DNA of 64,000 bases from Mobilitalea sibirica (lineage in GTDB: Bacteria > Bacillota > Clostridia > Lachnospirales > Lachnospiraceae). A model generated the notes under the pieces. It made no database searches and was not told the origin of the DNA. It worked only from the letters and a program-made list of their open reading frames with translations. The translations under genes and the position numbers were made by a program. Of the stretch, positions 43,529 through 54,901 are shown in pieces. The stretch's first letter is position 1, and each line of letters starts with the position of its first letter. The stretch lies in assembly GCF_015999265.1 (NCBI RefSeq), contig NZ_JAEAGR010000008.1:81561-145560 (forward strand), read 5' to 3'.

Positions 43529-45598
43529 ATGTCAGAACTATATGCAAACGAACCAATGATGGATATGTATATATTCGAAACCACTCAAAATATTGAACAA
43601 CTTGAGACCTGTATTTTAGATACGGAAAAGGCAGGATATTATTCACAAAATGTCGTAAATGAGATATTTCGTATTATGCATACAATCAAAGGTTCCTCAG
43701 CGATGATGCTTTTTAATAATATCTCCATGCTGGCTCATACGGTTGAAGATTTATTTTATTTTCTCAGGGAACATAAGCCTGAACAGATAGATTATTCAAC
43801 ACTTTCCGATCTTGTGTTGGAAGTGGTTGATTTTATCAAGGGTGAGCTTGACAAAATCACACAAGGTGACAAAGTCAATCGGGATTCGACGATTTTATCG
43901 TCTAAGATAAAGGACTATTTAGAAGAATTAAAACAACAGAATGCGATTACAGAGCTAATTGAAAAACCCGTTATTGAGAAGCAATCACATTATTATATTG
44001 CACAAGATAAAACGGAGAACAAAATCAATTTACATATGTATAAGGCGATTATTTTCTTTGACGATGGATGTGAAATGGAGAACATTCGGGCATATACGAT
44101 TACCCATCATCTGAGAGATATGGCGGATGAGATCTATTATCTTCCCCAGGATATTATAGAAAATGATGAGAGTATTCACCTCATAAGAGAAGAAGGCTTT
44201 CAACTGTATGTAAAAATAAACAAAACATATAACGAAATGTTTGAATTCTTAAAGCAAACCATATTTCTAAAGGACTTAGAGCTTATTGAGTTAGACAATG
44301 ATGAAGAATTTAAACAGTTCTATAAACCTATTAAGAAAATAATTCTGGATACGCCACCGGTTATGATACCAAAGATTAATAATCAGAATTATCAAGAAGG
44401 TAAAGAGCAAACAATTACATCATCTAACCAGAGTATCATCAGTGTAAATGTAGCAAAATTGGATAAGCTAATGGACCTTGTTGGGGAGATGGTAATTGCG
44501 GAAGCAATGGTAACTCAGAACCCCGATTTAAAGGGACTTACAATTGTGAATTTTCATAAGGCGGCACGTCAGTTACATAAAATAACGACAGAACTTCAGG
44601 ATATGGTGATGGCGATTCGAATGGTTCCATTATCAACTACGTTTCATAAGATGCATCGTATTGTCAGAGATATGAGTAAAAAGCTTGGGAAAGAAGTAAA
44701 GTTGGAGCTAATTGGAGAAGAAACAGAAGTAGATAAGAATATTATCGAGCATATATCGGATCCTTTAATGCATCTGGTACGAAATGCAATCGATCATGGT
44801 TTAGAGGCTACAAAGGATAGAGTGACCTTAGAAAAGCCGAAGATCGGAAAAGTGACGTTAGAAGCAAGAAATGCCGGCAGTGATGTACTTATCTTAGTAA
44901 AGGATGACGGAAAAGGATTAAATAAACAAAAGATTTTAGATAGAGCCAGGGAAAACGACTTATTAATAAAAACAGAGAATGAGATGACGGACAAAGAGAT
45001 TTACAATTTAATATTACTGCCTGGTTTTTCAACAAAAGAAGCTGTTTCCGAATATAGCGGCCGTGGTGTCGGTATGGACGTTGTTACGAATAATATTGAA
45101 GCTGTGGGAGGCTCCGTGTCCATAGATAGTGAAGAGGGTATAGGGACGACTATTACATTAAAGATACCACTTACCCTAGCAATTATAGACGGTATGAATA
45201 TCAGTGTAGGGAAATCCAGATATACCATTCCGACAACAACCATTAAGGAATCATTTAGACCGAAAGAAAATGACCTGATTAAGGACCCTGATGGTAATGA
45301 AATGATAATGGTTAGAGGACAGTGCTTTCCAATATTACGGTTGCATGAGCTTTATAAAGTTAAGACAGAGGTAACAGATTTTACACAGGGAATACTTATT
45401 ATGGTTGAGCAGGATGAAAAAACTTTATGTATCTTTGCGGATATGTTATTAGGCCAGCAACAGGTAGTAGTGAAAACACTTCCAAGCTATATAAAAAGCA
45501 CCAGAAAAATACAAGGGCTGGCGGGATGTACTTTATTAGGGGATGGAAATATCAGTTTGATTCTTGATATTGGTGGACTAGTAAATCTAAACGGGTAG
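43529..45598 (+). CDS. cheA: Chemotaxis histidine kinase CheA
   Basis: A 689-aa kinase. The HPt domain has phospho-acceptor His51 in FRIMHTIKGSSAMM. A P2-like middle segment (about 170-265) binds the regulators. Dimerisation helices start at KLDKLMDLVGEMVIAEAMV. The ATPase has the N box HLVRNAIDHGLEA, G1 DDGKGL and G2 GRGVGMDVV. The C-terminal CheW-like domain ends in QGLAGCTLLGDGNISLILDI. AAAGGAGG precedes the ATG. Complete and probably active. It passes phosphate to CheY and CheB in the same operon. Confidence 0.96.
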   Translation: MSELYANEPMMDMYIFETTQNIEQLETCILDTEKAGYYSQNVVNEIFRIMHTIKGSSAMMLFNNISMLAHTVEDLFYFLREHKPEQIDYSTLSDLVLEVVDFIKGELDKITQGDKVNRDSTILSSKIKDYLEELKQQNAITELIEKPVIEKQSHYYIAQDKTENKINLHMYKAIIFFDDGCEMENIRAYTITHHLRDMADEIYYLPQDIIENDESIHLIREEGFQLYVKINKTYNEMFEFLKQTIFLKDLELIELDNDEEFKQFYKPIKKIILDTPPVMIPKINNQNYQEGKEQTITSSNQSIISVNVAKLDKLMDLVGEMVIAEAMVTQNPDLKGLTIVNFHKAARQLHKITTELQDMVMAIRMVPLSTTFHKMHRIVRDMSKKLGKEVKLELIGEETEVDKNIIEHISDPLMHLVRNAIDHGLEATKDRVTLEKPKIGKVTLEARNAGSDVLILVKDDGKGLNKQKILDRARENDLLIKTENEMTDKEIYNLILLPGFSTKEAVSEYSGRGVGMDVVTNNIEAVGGSVSIDSEEGIGTTITLKIPLTLAIIDGMNISVGKSRYTIPTTTIKESFRPKENDLIKDPDGNEMIMVRGQCFPILRLHELYKVKTEVTDFTQGILIMVEQDEKTLCIFADMLLGQQQVVVKTLPSYIKSTRKIQGLAGCTLLGDGNISLILDIGGLVNLNG

Positions 45599-45696
45599 AT
45601 ATGATAAAAAATTTTAATCAATATATAAAACAAGAATAATAAATAAAAGGAGGTAAGTATTTAACTCTTATCACTATAACAGAAAGGAGCTAAACC

Positions 45697-46191
45697 ATGG
45701 CTGAATCAGTAATGCAAGAATTATATGAGCAAGAGGAAGATACCCAGAAAGGTAGGTTTCTAACCTTTGCATTAGGCAGTGAATCCTATGGAATAGAGAT
45801 AAAACATGTGACAGAAATCATAGGGATACAGCCGATAACAGAAGTACCTGAACTTCCGGAGTATATTAAAGGCATCATTAACTTAAGGGGTAAGATTATT
45901 CCGGTTATGGATGTTAGGTTGCGGTTTAAAAAACCATTTAGAGAATATAATGACAGGACCTGCGTGATTGTCATAGATATTAAAGAGGTTTCTATCGGGC
46001 TGATTATCGATAGTGTATCCGAGGTACTATCCATTCCGGAGACAGAAATCGTTGTTCCTCCGGAGGTTGGTAAGGGGAATAACAAATACATAAAGGGAAT
46101 TGGTAAAACAGGAAATGATGTTAAATTATTGCTTGATTGTGAAAAACTTTTAACAGAAGATGAAGTGGATAGCTTAAATAATATACAATAA
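45697..46191 (+). CDS. cheW: Chemotaxis coupling protein CheW
   Basis: A 164-aa CheW with the expected two beta-barrel halves (FLTFALGSESYGIEIKHVTE and LPEYIKGIINLRGKIIPVMD, ending in KLLLDCEKLL). It bridges CheA and the receptor encoded 15 bp downstream. AGAAAGGAG precedes the ATG. Confidence 0.95.
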   Translation: MAESVMQELYEQEEDTQKGRFLTFALGSESYGIEIKHVTEIIGIQPITEVPELPEYIKGIINLRGKIIPVMDVRLRFKKPFREYNDRTCVIVIDIKEVSIGLIIDSVSEVLSIPETEIVVPPEVGKGNNKYIKGIGKTGNDVKLLLDCEKLLTEDEVDSLNNIQ

Positions 46192-46206
46192 GAGGAGGAT
46201 TCGGGT

Positions 46207-47883
46207 ATGAAATGGTTTAATAATATGAAAATTGGAGCCAAATTAATTGCTAGTTTTATTTTGGTTGCTATTATTGCAGGGGCAGTAGGTATAGTTGGTA
46301 TTATTAATATCAAAACAATAGATCATAATGATACGATATTGTACACCAACATGACTGTTCCGTTGTCAGATTCGGCTAAATTGGCAACACTTTTTCAACG
46401 AGTGCGAGTGAATACAAGAAATATGATATTGGAAGGCGACCCGGAACAAGTACGTGCCAGATATCAGACAATCGAAGAGATTATTGCAGAAATGAATGTT
46501 ATATCGGAAGAATTCCAACAGAAAATATTAACAAATGAGATGCAGGAAGCATTTGATGAATTCATGAAAACAAGAATTGATTTTCGCTCTCATCTAGATA
46601 AGTTATTAGAACTTACTCTAGAAAATAAAGATACAGAAGCCTTCGAGTTTATTAACAAAGAGATGCACATCTCTGCTGATGCGGAGCAGGCTGCAATTGA
46701 CAAACTTGTTGAACTTAAGGTAGATGATGCAAAGACACAATCTGAAAACAATACGAGGATAGCAAACACAGCGGTAGTAACTATGACAACAATCGTAATT
46801 GTAGCCATGCTGATTGCCATTAGCCTTGGTATATTAATAGCACGCATTATTGGAAAGCCTGTTACAAAGCTGTCCGGTATTGCTCAAAAGATAGCAGACG
46901 GAGATTTAAATGTAGTCGTTGATATTCATTCAAAGGATGAAGTTGGCCTTCTGGCAGCAGCATTTACGAGAATGATAGATAACTTAAATGAAGTAATGTC
47001 AAACATTAATAACGCTGCGGAACAAGTGGCCTCCGGCTCAAAGCAAGTAGCTGATTCTAGTATGGCGCTATCGCAAGGAGCAACCGAGCAGGCAAGCTCT
47101 GTGGAACAATTAACAGCATCTTTGGAGGAGATTTCAACTCAGACAAAAAAGAATGCCGAAAGTGCGAATAAAGCCAATGGATTAGCTGAAGATGCCAAAT
47201 CAAATGCAGAGAAAGGGAACAACCAAATGAATGATATGCTTAAAGCTATGGATGAGATTAACGATTCCTCAAGCAACATATCAAAGATTATAAAAGTTAT
47301 TGATGAAATTGCTTTCCAAACCAATATACTGGCACTGAATGCAGCAGTAGAAGCAGCGAGAGCAGGTCAACATGGAAAAGGATTTGCGGTTGTTGCAGAA
47401 GAGGTTAGAAACCTGGCAGCAAGATCTGCGAATGCCGCAAAGGAAACTACGGAAATGATCGAAGGCTCCATTAAAAAAGTAGAAGGTGGCACTAAAATTG
47501 CTAACGAGACAGCAGATGCATTAAACAAAATTGTGGACGGAATATCGAAAGTTGCTACTTTGGTTGGAGATATCGCTACAGCCTCTAATGAACAGGCAAC
47601 CGGAATTGCACAGGTTAATCAAGGAATTATGCAGGTTTCTGAAGTGGTACAGACAAATTCAGCAACTTCCGAAGAAAGTGCCGCTGCCAGTGAAGAGCTT
47701 TCCAGTCAGGCTGAGATGCTAAAGCAACAGGTTTCAAGATTCAATATCAGAAAAACATCTAATAATATACATTCCTATAATGAAACGAAAGCGGTTAATC
47801 CGGAGGTTATTCGTATGTTGGATGGGATGAAAGAAAAATCAAAGCAGATTAAACTAAGCGATTCAGAGTTTGGAAAATATTAA
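46207..47883 (+). CDS. Methyl-accepting chemotaxis protein
   Basis: A 558-aa receptor. First membrane helix at about 11-31 ([20 protein letters not shown]), a four-helix-bundle sensor outside the cell (about 32-190), a second membrane helix (about 192-214), a HAMP domain ([20 protein letters not shown]) and the signalling domain with the hairpin tip [23 protein letters not shown]. The ligand is unknown. No C-terminal CheR-tethering pentapeptide is visible (it ends SEFGKY). It is the only receptor in the operon. AGAGGAGG precedes the ATG. Confidence 0.95.
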   Translation: MKWFNNMKIGAKLIASFILVAIIAGAVGIVGIINIKTIDHNDTILYTNMTVPLSDSAKLATLFQRVRVNTRNMILEGDPEQVRARYQTIEEIIAEMNVISEEFQQKILTNEMQEAFDEFMKTRIDFRSHLDKLLELTLENKDTEAFEFINKEMHISADAEQAAIDKLVELKVDDAKTQSENNTRIANTAVVTMTTIVIVAMLIAISLGILIARIIGKPVTKLSGIAQKIADGDLNVVVDIHSKDEVGLLAAAFTRMIDNLNEVMSNINNAAEQVASGSKQVADSSMALSQGATEQASSVEQLTASLEEISTQTKKNAESANKANGLAEDAKSNAEKGNNQMNDMLKAMDEINDSSSNISKIIKVIDEIAFQTNILALNAAVEAARAGQHGKGFAVVAEEVRNLAARSANAAKETTEMIEGSIKKVEGGTKIANETADALNKIVDGISKVATLVGDIATASNEQATGIAQVNQGIMQVSEVVQTNSATSEESAAASEELSSQAEMLKQQVSRFNIRKTSNNIHSYNETKAVNPEVIRMLDGMKEKSKQIKLSDSEFGKY

Positions 47884-47938
47884 TGAGTACATGAATACTA
47901 CTATAATAATCTAATTTTTAATTATTATTTTGTAAATT

Positions 47939-47963
47939 GGGGTGAAGGGTCTCCCTTTGCCCC
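47939..47963 (+). other. GC-rich intercistronic hairpin
   Basis: GGGG-TG-AAGGG-TCT-CCCTT-TG-CCCC between the receptor gene and cheR. No T-run follows, so it is more likely an mRNA processing or stability element or an attenuator than a full terminator. Confidence 0.5.
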
Positions 47964-48001
47964 AGCCTAATAAGAGTGTAGATATAAGGTAGGAGACACA
48001 T

Positions 48002-48817
48002 ATGATTACTATTACGGAAAAAGAGTTTAAACAGTTATCAGAATATATTAAGATAAATTACGGGATACATTTAAAGATAGAAAAAATGGCACTGGTAACA
48101 GGAAGATTACATAATGTACTTATACAAGCAGGGTTTAAAAATTTTACGGATTATTATAATTATGTGGTTAGTGATAAAACCGGAGAAGCAGTTACTACAT
48201 TAATGGATAAAATCACTACCAATCATACGTTTTTTATGCGAGAAGCGAATCATTTTTATTACTTTAAAGACAATGTTCTTCCATACCTTACATCTACGGT
48301 TAAGGATAAAGATCTTCGTATTTGGTGTGCTGCATCGTCAACCGGTGAAGAACCCTATACCTTAGCAATGATTCTTGATGAATATTTTGGTATGAATAAG
48401 ATATGGTGGGATACAAAAGTTTTAGCAACAGACATTTCAGAAAAAGTCTTAGAAATAGCAAAAAACGCTGTATATAGTAATGAGCGAATTGCTTCTTTAC
48501 CAGCTCATTGGAGAGCAAAATACTTTAATAAAATTAACAATGAAAATTCGGTTCTGATCGATAAGATTAGAAATGAAGTAATATATAGAAAGTTTAATCT
48601 TATGGAAGAGGTGTTTCCTTTTCGTAAAACATTTCATACTATCTTTTGCAGAAATGTTATGATTTACTTTGATAATGAGACAAAAATAAGACTGGTAAAT
48701 AAGCTTTACGACCATATGGAATATGGAGGGTACCTCTTCATAGGTCATTCAGAATCTTTGAATAGGGAAACAACAAGGTTTAAATATGTAATGCCTTCCG
48801 TTTATCAAAAGATATAA
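48002..48817 (+). CDS. cheR: Chemotaxis protein methyltransferase CheR
   Basis: A 271-aa enzyme that methylates receptor glutamates with SAM. The N-terminal helical domain is followed by the SAM site IWCAASSTGEEPYTLAM, DISEKVLEIA and the FCRNVMIYFD motif. Complete length. GTAGGAGA precedes the ATG. Confidence 0.95.
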   Translation: MITITEKEFKQLSEYIKINYGIHLKIEKMALVTGRLHNVLIQAGFKNFTDYYNYVVSDKTGEAVTTLMDKITTNHTFFMREANHFYYFKDNVLPYLTSTVKDKDLRIWCAASSTGEEPYTLAMILDEYFGMNKIWWDTKVLATDISEKVLEIAKNAVYSNERIASLPAHWRAKYFNKINNENSVLIDKIRNEVIYRKFNLMEEVFPFRKTFHTIFCRNVMIYFDNETKIRLVNKLYDHMEYGGYLFIGHSESLNRETTRFKYVMPSVYQKI

Positions 48818-48871
48818 ACATCTCGAATTGATATAAAATTTCCAAAGAAATATATAAAAAGGAGTGCATTT

Positions 48872-49894
48872 ATGACTGGGAAAAGAATCAGAGTGTTAGT
48901 TGTAGATGATAGTCTGGTTTTTCGTGAGGTAATCGCTCGAGGTATTTCCTCAGATCCTATGATTGAGGTTGTAGGGAAAGCTGTTGATCCATATGATGCA
49001 AGGGATAAGATATTACAATATCAACCGGATGTTATGACATGTGACGTGGAGATGCCTAAGATGAACGGGATTGAATTTATCAGGCGGCTCCTCCCCCAAT
49101 ATCCTCTCCCTGTTATTGTAATAAGTACCGTAAGTGAAGCAGTTTTTGATGCGATGAATGCAGGAGCAGTTGATTTTGTTACAAAACCAGATGTACAAGC
49201 ACCTAGGAATGTTGAGAACTTTATATATGATCTAATATCTAAAATCAAGATAGCTGTTAATGCAAATGTAACACAGCACTTAACCACCAAGAGTCCTAAT
49301 ACAATTGAAACAGATATAAAATTTAATCAGAATCGTGTTATAGCAATAGGAGCATCCACCGGAGGAACGGAGGCAATATTTAGCGTATTGAATCAACTCC
49401 CACCAACAATACCGGGTATACTAATTGTACAGCACATACCGCCTGTATTTTCACGTATGTTTGCAGAGAGAATGAATAACCAGACCCAGCTTAAATGTAA
49501 GGAAGCTCAAAGCGGTGACTATGTAGAGCAAGGTAAAGTATTCATTGCCCCGGGAGACCAACATATCAAAATTCGGAAAGTCGGAGAAAAGTATAAAGTA
49601 GAAGCATTTTACGGTGATAGGGTCAATGGTCACTGTCCTTCTGTAGATATTTTATTTGATTCGGTAGCAAAGGAAGTTGGGCACAATGCCATCGGAATTA
49701 TTCTAACAGGAATGGGTTATGATGGAGCAAAAGGACTTTTATCAATGAGACAAAAAGGCGCCAAAACCCTTGGACAAGACAGACAATCCTGCGTTGTATA
49801 TGGAATGCCTAAGGTAGCATATGAGATGGGTGCTGTTGAAAGACAGGTATCCTTATCCAATATTCCACGAGAATTATTATCGATACTAAAGTAG
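48872..49894 (+). CDS. cheB: Chemotaxis methylesterase CheB
   Basis: A 340-aa protein-glutamate methylesterase. Receiver domain with phospho-acceptor D58, then the catalytic domain with GASTGGTEAI (Ser), VQHIPPVFS (His) and GMGYDGAKGL (Asp). It removes methyl groups that CheR adds, giving adaptation. AAAAGGAG precedes the ATG. It completes the set; no cheC, cheD or cheV is seen. Confidence 0.95.
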   Translation: MTGKRIRVLVVDDSLVFREVIARGISSDPMIEVVGKAVDPYDARDKILQYQPDVMTCDVEMPKMNGIEFIRRLLPQYPLPVIVISTVSEAVFDAMNAGAVDFVTKPDVQAPRNVENFIYDLISKIKIAVNANVTQHLTTKSPNTIETDIKFNQNRVIAIGASTGGTEAIFSVLNQLPPTIPGILIVQHIPPVFSRMFAERMNNQTQLKCKEAQSGDYVEQGKVFIAPGDQHIKIRKVGEKYKVEAFYGDRVNGHCPSVDILFDSVAKEVGHNAIGIILTGMGYDGAKGLLSMRQKGAKTLGQDRQSCVVYGMPKVAYEMGAVERQVSLSNIPRELLSILK

Positions 49895-50094
49895 ATTTCG
49901 GATATACAATTAATAATGTCCTAGAAACTTTCATAAGTAATATGTTGCGGTGTTATTAAGATAGGTAGAGAAGCTGTAAATGGTTCTTAAAATATGCTTA
50001 AGCCACAATTACATAACTTAGAATGTTGGTGATAACTATAGCAGACCAGTTATTTATGTTGATTTCCATGTAGTTAAGATACTGAGGTGAATAA

Positions 50095-53000
50095 ATGGGG
50101 AAAAAAAAGAAGACACAAATAAGAAAACTAGCATATGAACAGATTGCGGCAACACTGTCTTGTATTGGAGATGGTGTTATTGTTACGGACTTAGCTGAGA
50201 ATATCTCATATATAAACCCTACAGCGCAAGATATAACCGGCTGGAGTGACATCGATGCGGTAGGTATGGCATTTGATAAGGTTTTCTACTTAAAGAGTAT
50301 AGTGACAGATGAATTGCTGGAAAGTCCGATTAAACAGGCTTATAGAGAAGATAAAACCGTAGGCCTGCAAAACCATACAGTACTGACAACAAGAAAAGGT
50401 ATAACTAAATATATATCGGCAAGCTGCTCTCCAATTAAAAATTTAAATGGTGAATTAGAGGGTTTTGTTGTAGTGTTTCGGGATATTAATAGAATAAAGC
50501 AGATGGAAGAGCAGTTAAGAATTGAAAAAAACAACCTTCAGACTACATTTGAAAATGTTCCGATAGGTATGCTTTTGATAGATAAGAATACCGTAATCCG
50601 GAAAGTCAACAAAGCCTTTCTAGATATGTTAGACCATGATGTGTCGGAAATCATCGATCAAAGATTTGGTGATGGATTGAGATGTATCAATAGTCTTGAA
50701 AAGGGCTGTGGTGAAGGACCAAAATGTAAAATGTGCGATATAAGGAAAGGTATTAAGAAGGTGCTTGAATCCGAAGAACCCTGCAGTGATGTGATAATTC
50801 AACAAACAATGGTTATCGATGGCAATGAAGTGAGTCCCTGGTACAAAATTAATTTTGTTCCGATCGTAATTGCAGAAGAAAACCATGTAATGGTGGTAAT
50901 TGATGATATTACAGATCAGAAGAATCATGAAGAACAGTTAATTCGCTCGAAAGAGTCCTGTCTGAAAATGATGGAGAATTTTCCAACCATGATTTGGAGG
51001 GCTGACACGGAAGGGAGAAATAATTACCTTAATAAAACTTATCTTGAGTTTACCGGTCTAACACTGGAAGAAGGACTTGGTGATGGTTGGACGAAATTAC
51101 TCCATCCCGAGGAAGTCACATATTGTAATCAGATTATCAAAAATGCGTTTGAAAGTAGAACTGAATATCGGATGGAACACAGAATAAAGGGGGCTGATGG
51201 CCAATATCGTTGGGTTATTAGTATTGGTACACCCTATAATGATATAGACAATCATTATTCAGGATTTATTGGTGCGGTATATGATATTACGGAACGCAAG
51301 GAATTCGAGTTGGCTCTGAGTAAAATGAGTGAATTCTACTTAAAAATCTTTGAAGATTTTCCTGCCATGATATGGAAGATGGATATTAACGGGAAAGGAA
51401 TATACTACAGTAAAAACTTAATTAGTTTTCTGGGTGTAGAAGAACATAAGCTTTTAGAGACCGGATGGATAGAATATCTAAGCCCCGAGGATAAAAACAA
51501 GTTTTATAAAGAGTTTAATTATACAATCTCGATCCGCTCTTCTTATGAAAGTGAGTTTAGAATAAAGCATAGTAGTGGTGATTATCGCTGGGTCTACGTT
51601 GTGAATAAGCCCATGTATGATATCAATGGAAATATAGAGGGCTTTATTGGTATGGGGTTTGATATTCATGACAGAAAAATAGCAGAGGAAGGGCTTAGAA
51701 GATATGAGATTTTATCCCAAAAAGCCAGGGATATTATATTATTCGTCAATACAGACGGGAATATATTAGATGTGAATGAGGCGGCTCTCATGGAATATGG
51801 CTATGCCTATGAGGAGTTTATTTCCCTAAATGTAACGAATATAAGAGCAACCGATCAAATATCAAAAGATTTTTTTGAAAATGCTGAGGAAGAAGGCGCA
51901 TTTTTTGAAACATATCATTACCGTAAGGACGGCACTATCTTTCCGGTGGAAGTCAGTTACCGAGGAGCGTTAATAAAGGGTGAAAGAATTCTTATCAGCA
52001 TTATTCGAAATATTACGGAACGAAAACTAGCGGATAAGGCTCTTAGAGAAAGTGAAGAGCGTTTTCGTATGCTTTTTAATAATGCTACCGATGCAATTTA
52101 TCTGCATACTCTTCATAGTAAAGGCTTAAAAGTCGGAAAACTAATTGAAGTGAATGATATAGCTTGTAAAATGCTTAAGTATAGCAGGGATGAACTACTA
52201 AATTTAACACCGGATCATATTGACAGACAAAGTTTTCTTGAGAAAGACAAGGAAATACTAAAAAAAGCAAAAGAAATGGGCCATTACAGATATGAAGCAA
52301 TACATCTGACAAAACAGGGTGATGAAATACCGGTAGAAGTAAATTCTCACTATTTTATAATGAATAAAGTGCCGGTTATATTATCAATTGCTCGTGATAT
52401 ATCAGAAAGAAAGAAAGCAGAAGCACTGTTAATTGAAAGCGAAAGAAGATATCGATCTTTGTTTGTGAACATGCAAAGCGGTTTTGCATACCATAAAGCA
52501 ATCTTTGATGATGATGGTAAGATATGTGATTTGGAATTTGTATTAGTTAATGAAGCTTATGAGAGTATGTTTGGCATACAAAAAGATTCTGTAATTGGTA
52601 AACGGTACACAGAAGTGTTTCCACAGAACAAACATACTTTTCAAAAGCTTGAAGATGTATATAAAGAAGTAATTATAGATGGGGAAAGTATGTCCATGGA
52701 AGAGATTTATATAGATGCATTCCACAGATGGTTTTCTATAGCCATGTACCGGCCGGAAGAAGGATATTTTGCCATGGTAATAACTGACATTGATGAGAAA
52801 AAGAGAGCCTCCATCGAATTACTTAAGGCGAAAGAGGAAGCTGAGAAGGCAAATAAGGCAAAGAGCGAATTCCTTGCTAATATGAGCCATGAGATCAGAA
52901 CACCGCTTAACGGTATGATTGGTATGGTTGATCTCACGTTGCTTACGGAAGTAACAGATGAACAAAGAGAGAATTTAAATATAGCCAAAAGCTGTGCGAC

Positions 53001-54321
53001 TTCCTTAATGAAAATAATCAGTGATATTCTTGATTTTTCAAAAATGGAAGCCGGTAAGCTTTTGATTGACAATATTAACTTTGATATGAAAGAATTGGTA
53101 GATGAGATCATTAGAACCCATGCTCCTTATGCAGAAAAAAAGAGTTTAGATTTTAATTATTCCTTCTCCTCTAATTTACCGAAATATTTAATAGGAGATC
53201 CCAATAGAATAAAGCAGGTTCTTCACAATCTGGTTGGGAATGCTATTAAATTCACAGAAGAAGGTCAAGTTGATGTTTTAATTAAAAGTAAGGCAATGTC
53301 TGATGATAAAGTTGAGCTTAAGTTCGCCATAAGAGATACCGGAATCGGACTAAGTGAGGGGGATAAAAGTAAACTGTTTAAAACCTTTAGTCAAGTGGAT
53401 GGCTCTATCACCAGAAAGTATGGAGGCAACGGTCTTGGATTAGCAATTTCCAAACAACTCGTTGAGAAAATGGGTGGAGTTATGTGGGTTGATAGTGTAA
53501 AAGGGAAGGGTAGTACTTTTTACTTTACCTTAGTAGTATCTATAGGACAGAAGCATAGAGAAAAAGTCTCGATATCAAAACCAATAGAAAAGCCTTTAAG
53601 ACATGACATGAAGATTCTTTTGGTTGAGGACGACAGCGTAAATCAAATCGTTATATCCCGTATTTTAGCTCAAAAAAACTATTCTGTAGATATAGCAAAG
53701 AACGGAGTAGAAGCGCTGAACCTACATAGTTCAGAAAACTATGATTTGATATTAATGGATATTCAGATGCCGGATATGGATGGAATAGAGACAACAGAAC
53801 GGATAAGAGAAAGAGAGGGAAGTACGAAGCACACGCCAATCATAGCATTAACTGCTTATGCTCTTAAGGGGGACAGGGAAAGGTTTTTAAGTCTTGGTAT
53901 GGATGAGTATCTAGCTAAACCGATTCAGATGGAGATGCTATTCGAGAAGATTGACAAATTAGCAGCACCCCAGAACAATAATTTTAATGTAAGCAGTATC
54001 CAGGTGGATGAGAAAGGAAATATTATATTGATTCATAAGGAATCCTATGAGCAAAATAAAATACATGATACAGTAGTATCAAGTATTGAAGATAAGATGA
54101 AAGAGCTTTGGATAAGTTTTGAGGTTATGGACCTGGAGCTTATAGAGAAGCTGGCAAATGATCTGAAAAATCTTTGTAATCAAATAGGAGCTGACGAATT
54201 AAAAAGTAAGGCATTTCAAATCGAGTTGGCAGTTAGGCGTAGTAATCATGAAGATGCATTAGAAAAATTTAAATCATTTGAAAAGGATTTCCAAACATAT
54301 AAAAATATTGTTTCTGAATAG
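50095..54321 (+). CDS. Multi-PAS hybrid histidine kinase with degenerate HPt
   Basis: A 1408-aa soluble kinase. About seven PAS domains cover residues 10-905, several closing with a DITERK-type PAC end. The second carries a cysteine cluster ([10 protein letters not shown]), as in some redox-type PAS domains. HisKA has H932 in [13 protein letters not shown]; the ATPase has [14 protein letters not shown] and [16 protein letters not shown] receiver has D1222 in [13 protein letters not shown]. The last 90 residues resemble an HPt domain, but the histidine position reads ANDLKNL, with Asn. No membrane segment. The single-domain regulator that follows is its likely partner. Confidence 0.92.
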   Translation: MGKKKKTQIRKLAYEQIAATLSCIGDGVIVTDLAENISYINPTAQDITGWSDIDAVGMAFDKVFYLKSIVTDELLESPIKQAYREDKTVGLQNHTVLTTRKGITKYISASCSPIKNLNGELEGFVVVFRDINRIKQMEEQLRIEKNNLQTTFENVPIGMLLIDKNTVIRKVNKAFLDMLDHDVSEIIDQRFGDGLRCINSLEKGCGEGPKCKMCDIRKGIKKVLESEEPCSDVIIQQTMVIDGNEVSPWYKINFVPIVIAEENHVMVVIDDITDQKNHEEQLIRSKESCLKMMENFPTMIWRADTEGRNNYLNKTYLEFTGLTLEEGLGDGWTKLLHPEEVTYCNQIIKNAFESRTEYRMEHRIKGADGQYRWVISIGTPYNDIDNHYSGFIGAVYDITERKEFELALSKMSEFYLKIFEDFPAMIWKMDINGKGIYYSKNLISFLGVEEHKLLETGWIEYLSPEDKNKFYKEFNYTISIRSSYESEFRIKHSSGDYRWVYVVNKPMYDINGNIEGFIGMGFDIHDRKIAEEGLRRYEILSQKARDIILFVNTDGNILDVNEAALMEYGYAYEEFISLNVTNIRATDQISKDFFENAEEEGAFFETYHYRKDGTIFPVEVSYRGALIKGERILISIIRNITERKLADKALRESEERFRMLFNNATDAIYLHTLHSKGLKVGKLIEVNDIACKMLKYSRDELLNLTPDHIDRQSFLEKDKEILKKAKEMGHYRYEAIHLTKQGDEIPVEVNSHYFIMNKVPVILSIARDISERKKAEALLIESERRYRSLFVNMQSGFAYHKAIFDDDGKICDLEFVLVNEAYESMFGIQKDSVIGKRYTEVFPQNKHTFQKLEDVYKEVIIDGESMSMEEIYIDAFHRWFSIAMYRPEEGYFAMVITDIDEKKRASIELLKAKEEAEKANKAKSEFLANMSHEIRTPLNGMIGMVDLTLLTEVTDEQRENLNIAKSCATSLMKIISDILDFSKMEAGKLLIDNINFDMKELVDEIIRTHAPYAEKKSLDFNYSFSSNLPKYLIGDPNRIKQVLHNLVGNAIKFTEEGQVDVLIKSKAMSDDKVELKFAIRDTGIGLSEGDKSKLFKTFSQVDGSITRKYGGNGLGLAISKQLVEKMGGVMWVDSVKGKGSTFYFTLVVSIGQKHREKVSISKPIEKPLRHDMKILLVEDDSVNQIVISRILAQKNYSVDIAKNGVEALNLHSSENYDLILMDIQMPDMDGIETTERIREREGSTKHTPIIALTAYALKGDRERFLSLGMDEYLAKPIQMEMLFEKIDKLAAPQNNNFNVSSIQVDEKGNIILIHKESYEQNKIHDTVVSSIEDKMKELWISFEVMDLELIEKLANDLKNLCNQIGADELKSKAFQIELAVRRSNHEDALEKFKSFEKDFQTYKNIVSE

Positions 54322-54337
54322 GAAAGGAAGGTAAATT

Positions 54338-54745
54338 ATGAAGATTTTAATTGCAGAAGATGATTTGATCAGCAGAAAGTTTTTATTGAAGTTTTTATCG
54401 CAATACGGAGAATGTGATATTGTTGTAGATGGACTTGAGGCTTTGGATGCATTCTTATATTCCCTTAAGGCAGAAGATCCATATGATCTTATCTGCCTGG
54501 ATGTAATGATGCCAAAGGTTGATGGAATTAAGGTATTAAAGACAATACGAGATTTAGAAAAACAAAAAGGACTATTACCTGAGAAACGGACCAAGGTAAT
54601 TATAACAACGGCGTTATCCGAGACTGATTTTGTAAATCAGGCTTTTGACATTGGTTGCGAGGGTTTTGCGGCAAAACCGATTGATTTACAGAAATTTAAA
54701 GAGGTTTTGATTAAGCTAGACCTTCTTAAGGAAGAGGAAGAGTAA
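54338..54745 (+). CDS. Single-domain response regulator
   Basis: A 135-aa receiver with an acidic pocket (AEDD, residues 7-9 area), phospho-acceptor D55 in LICLDVMMPKVDG, a switch Thr in VIITTALSE and Lys in AAKPIDL. No output domain. It begins 16 bp after the hybrid kinase, behind GAAAGGAAGG, so the pair forms a relay; the final target is not visible. Confidence 0.92.
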   Translation: MKILIAEDDLISRKFLLKFLSQYGECDIVVDGLEALDAFLYSLKAEDPYDLICLDVMMPKVDGIKVLKTIRDLEKQKGLLPEKRTKVIITTALSETDFVNQAFDIGCEGFAAKPIDLQKFKEVLIKLDLLKEEEE

Positions 54746-54901
54746 ATTGATACCTAGTATTTAGTTATTAATTATTGTTATTAACACCGTGGATGGTTAT
54801 TATTACAACTTAGCCAGGCTATACTTCCGGTTATTACCACCTGAATAAACGTAAAAATTCCCGAATATATTATAAGGAATCGATACTCAGGTGAATGATG
54901 A

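Noticed and set aside
45786..46313. 175-codon minus-strand frame opposite cheW
   Set aside because: A shadow of cheW and the receptor gene, with no independent signals.
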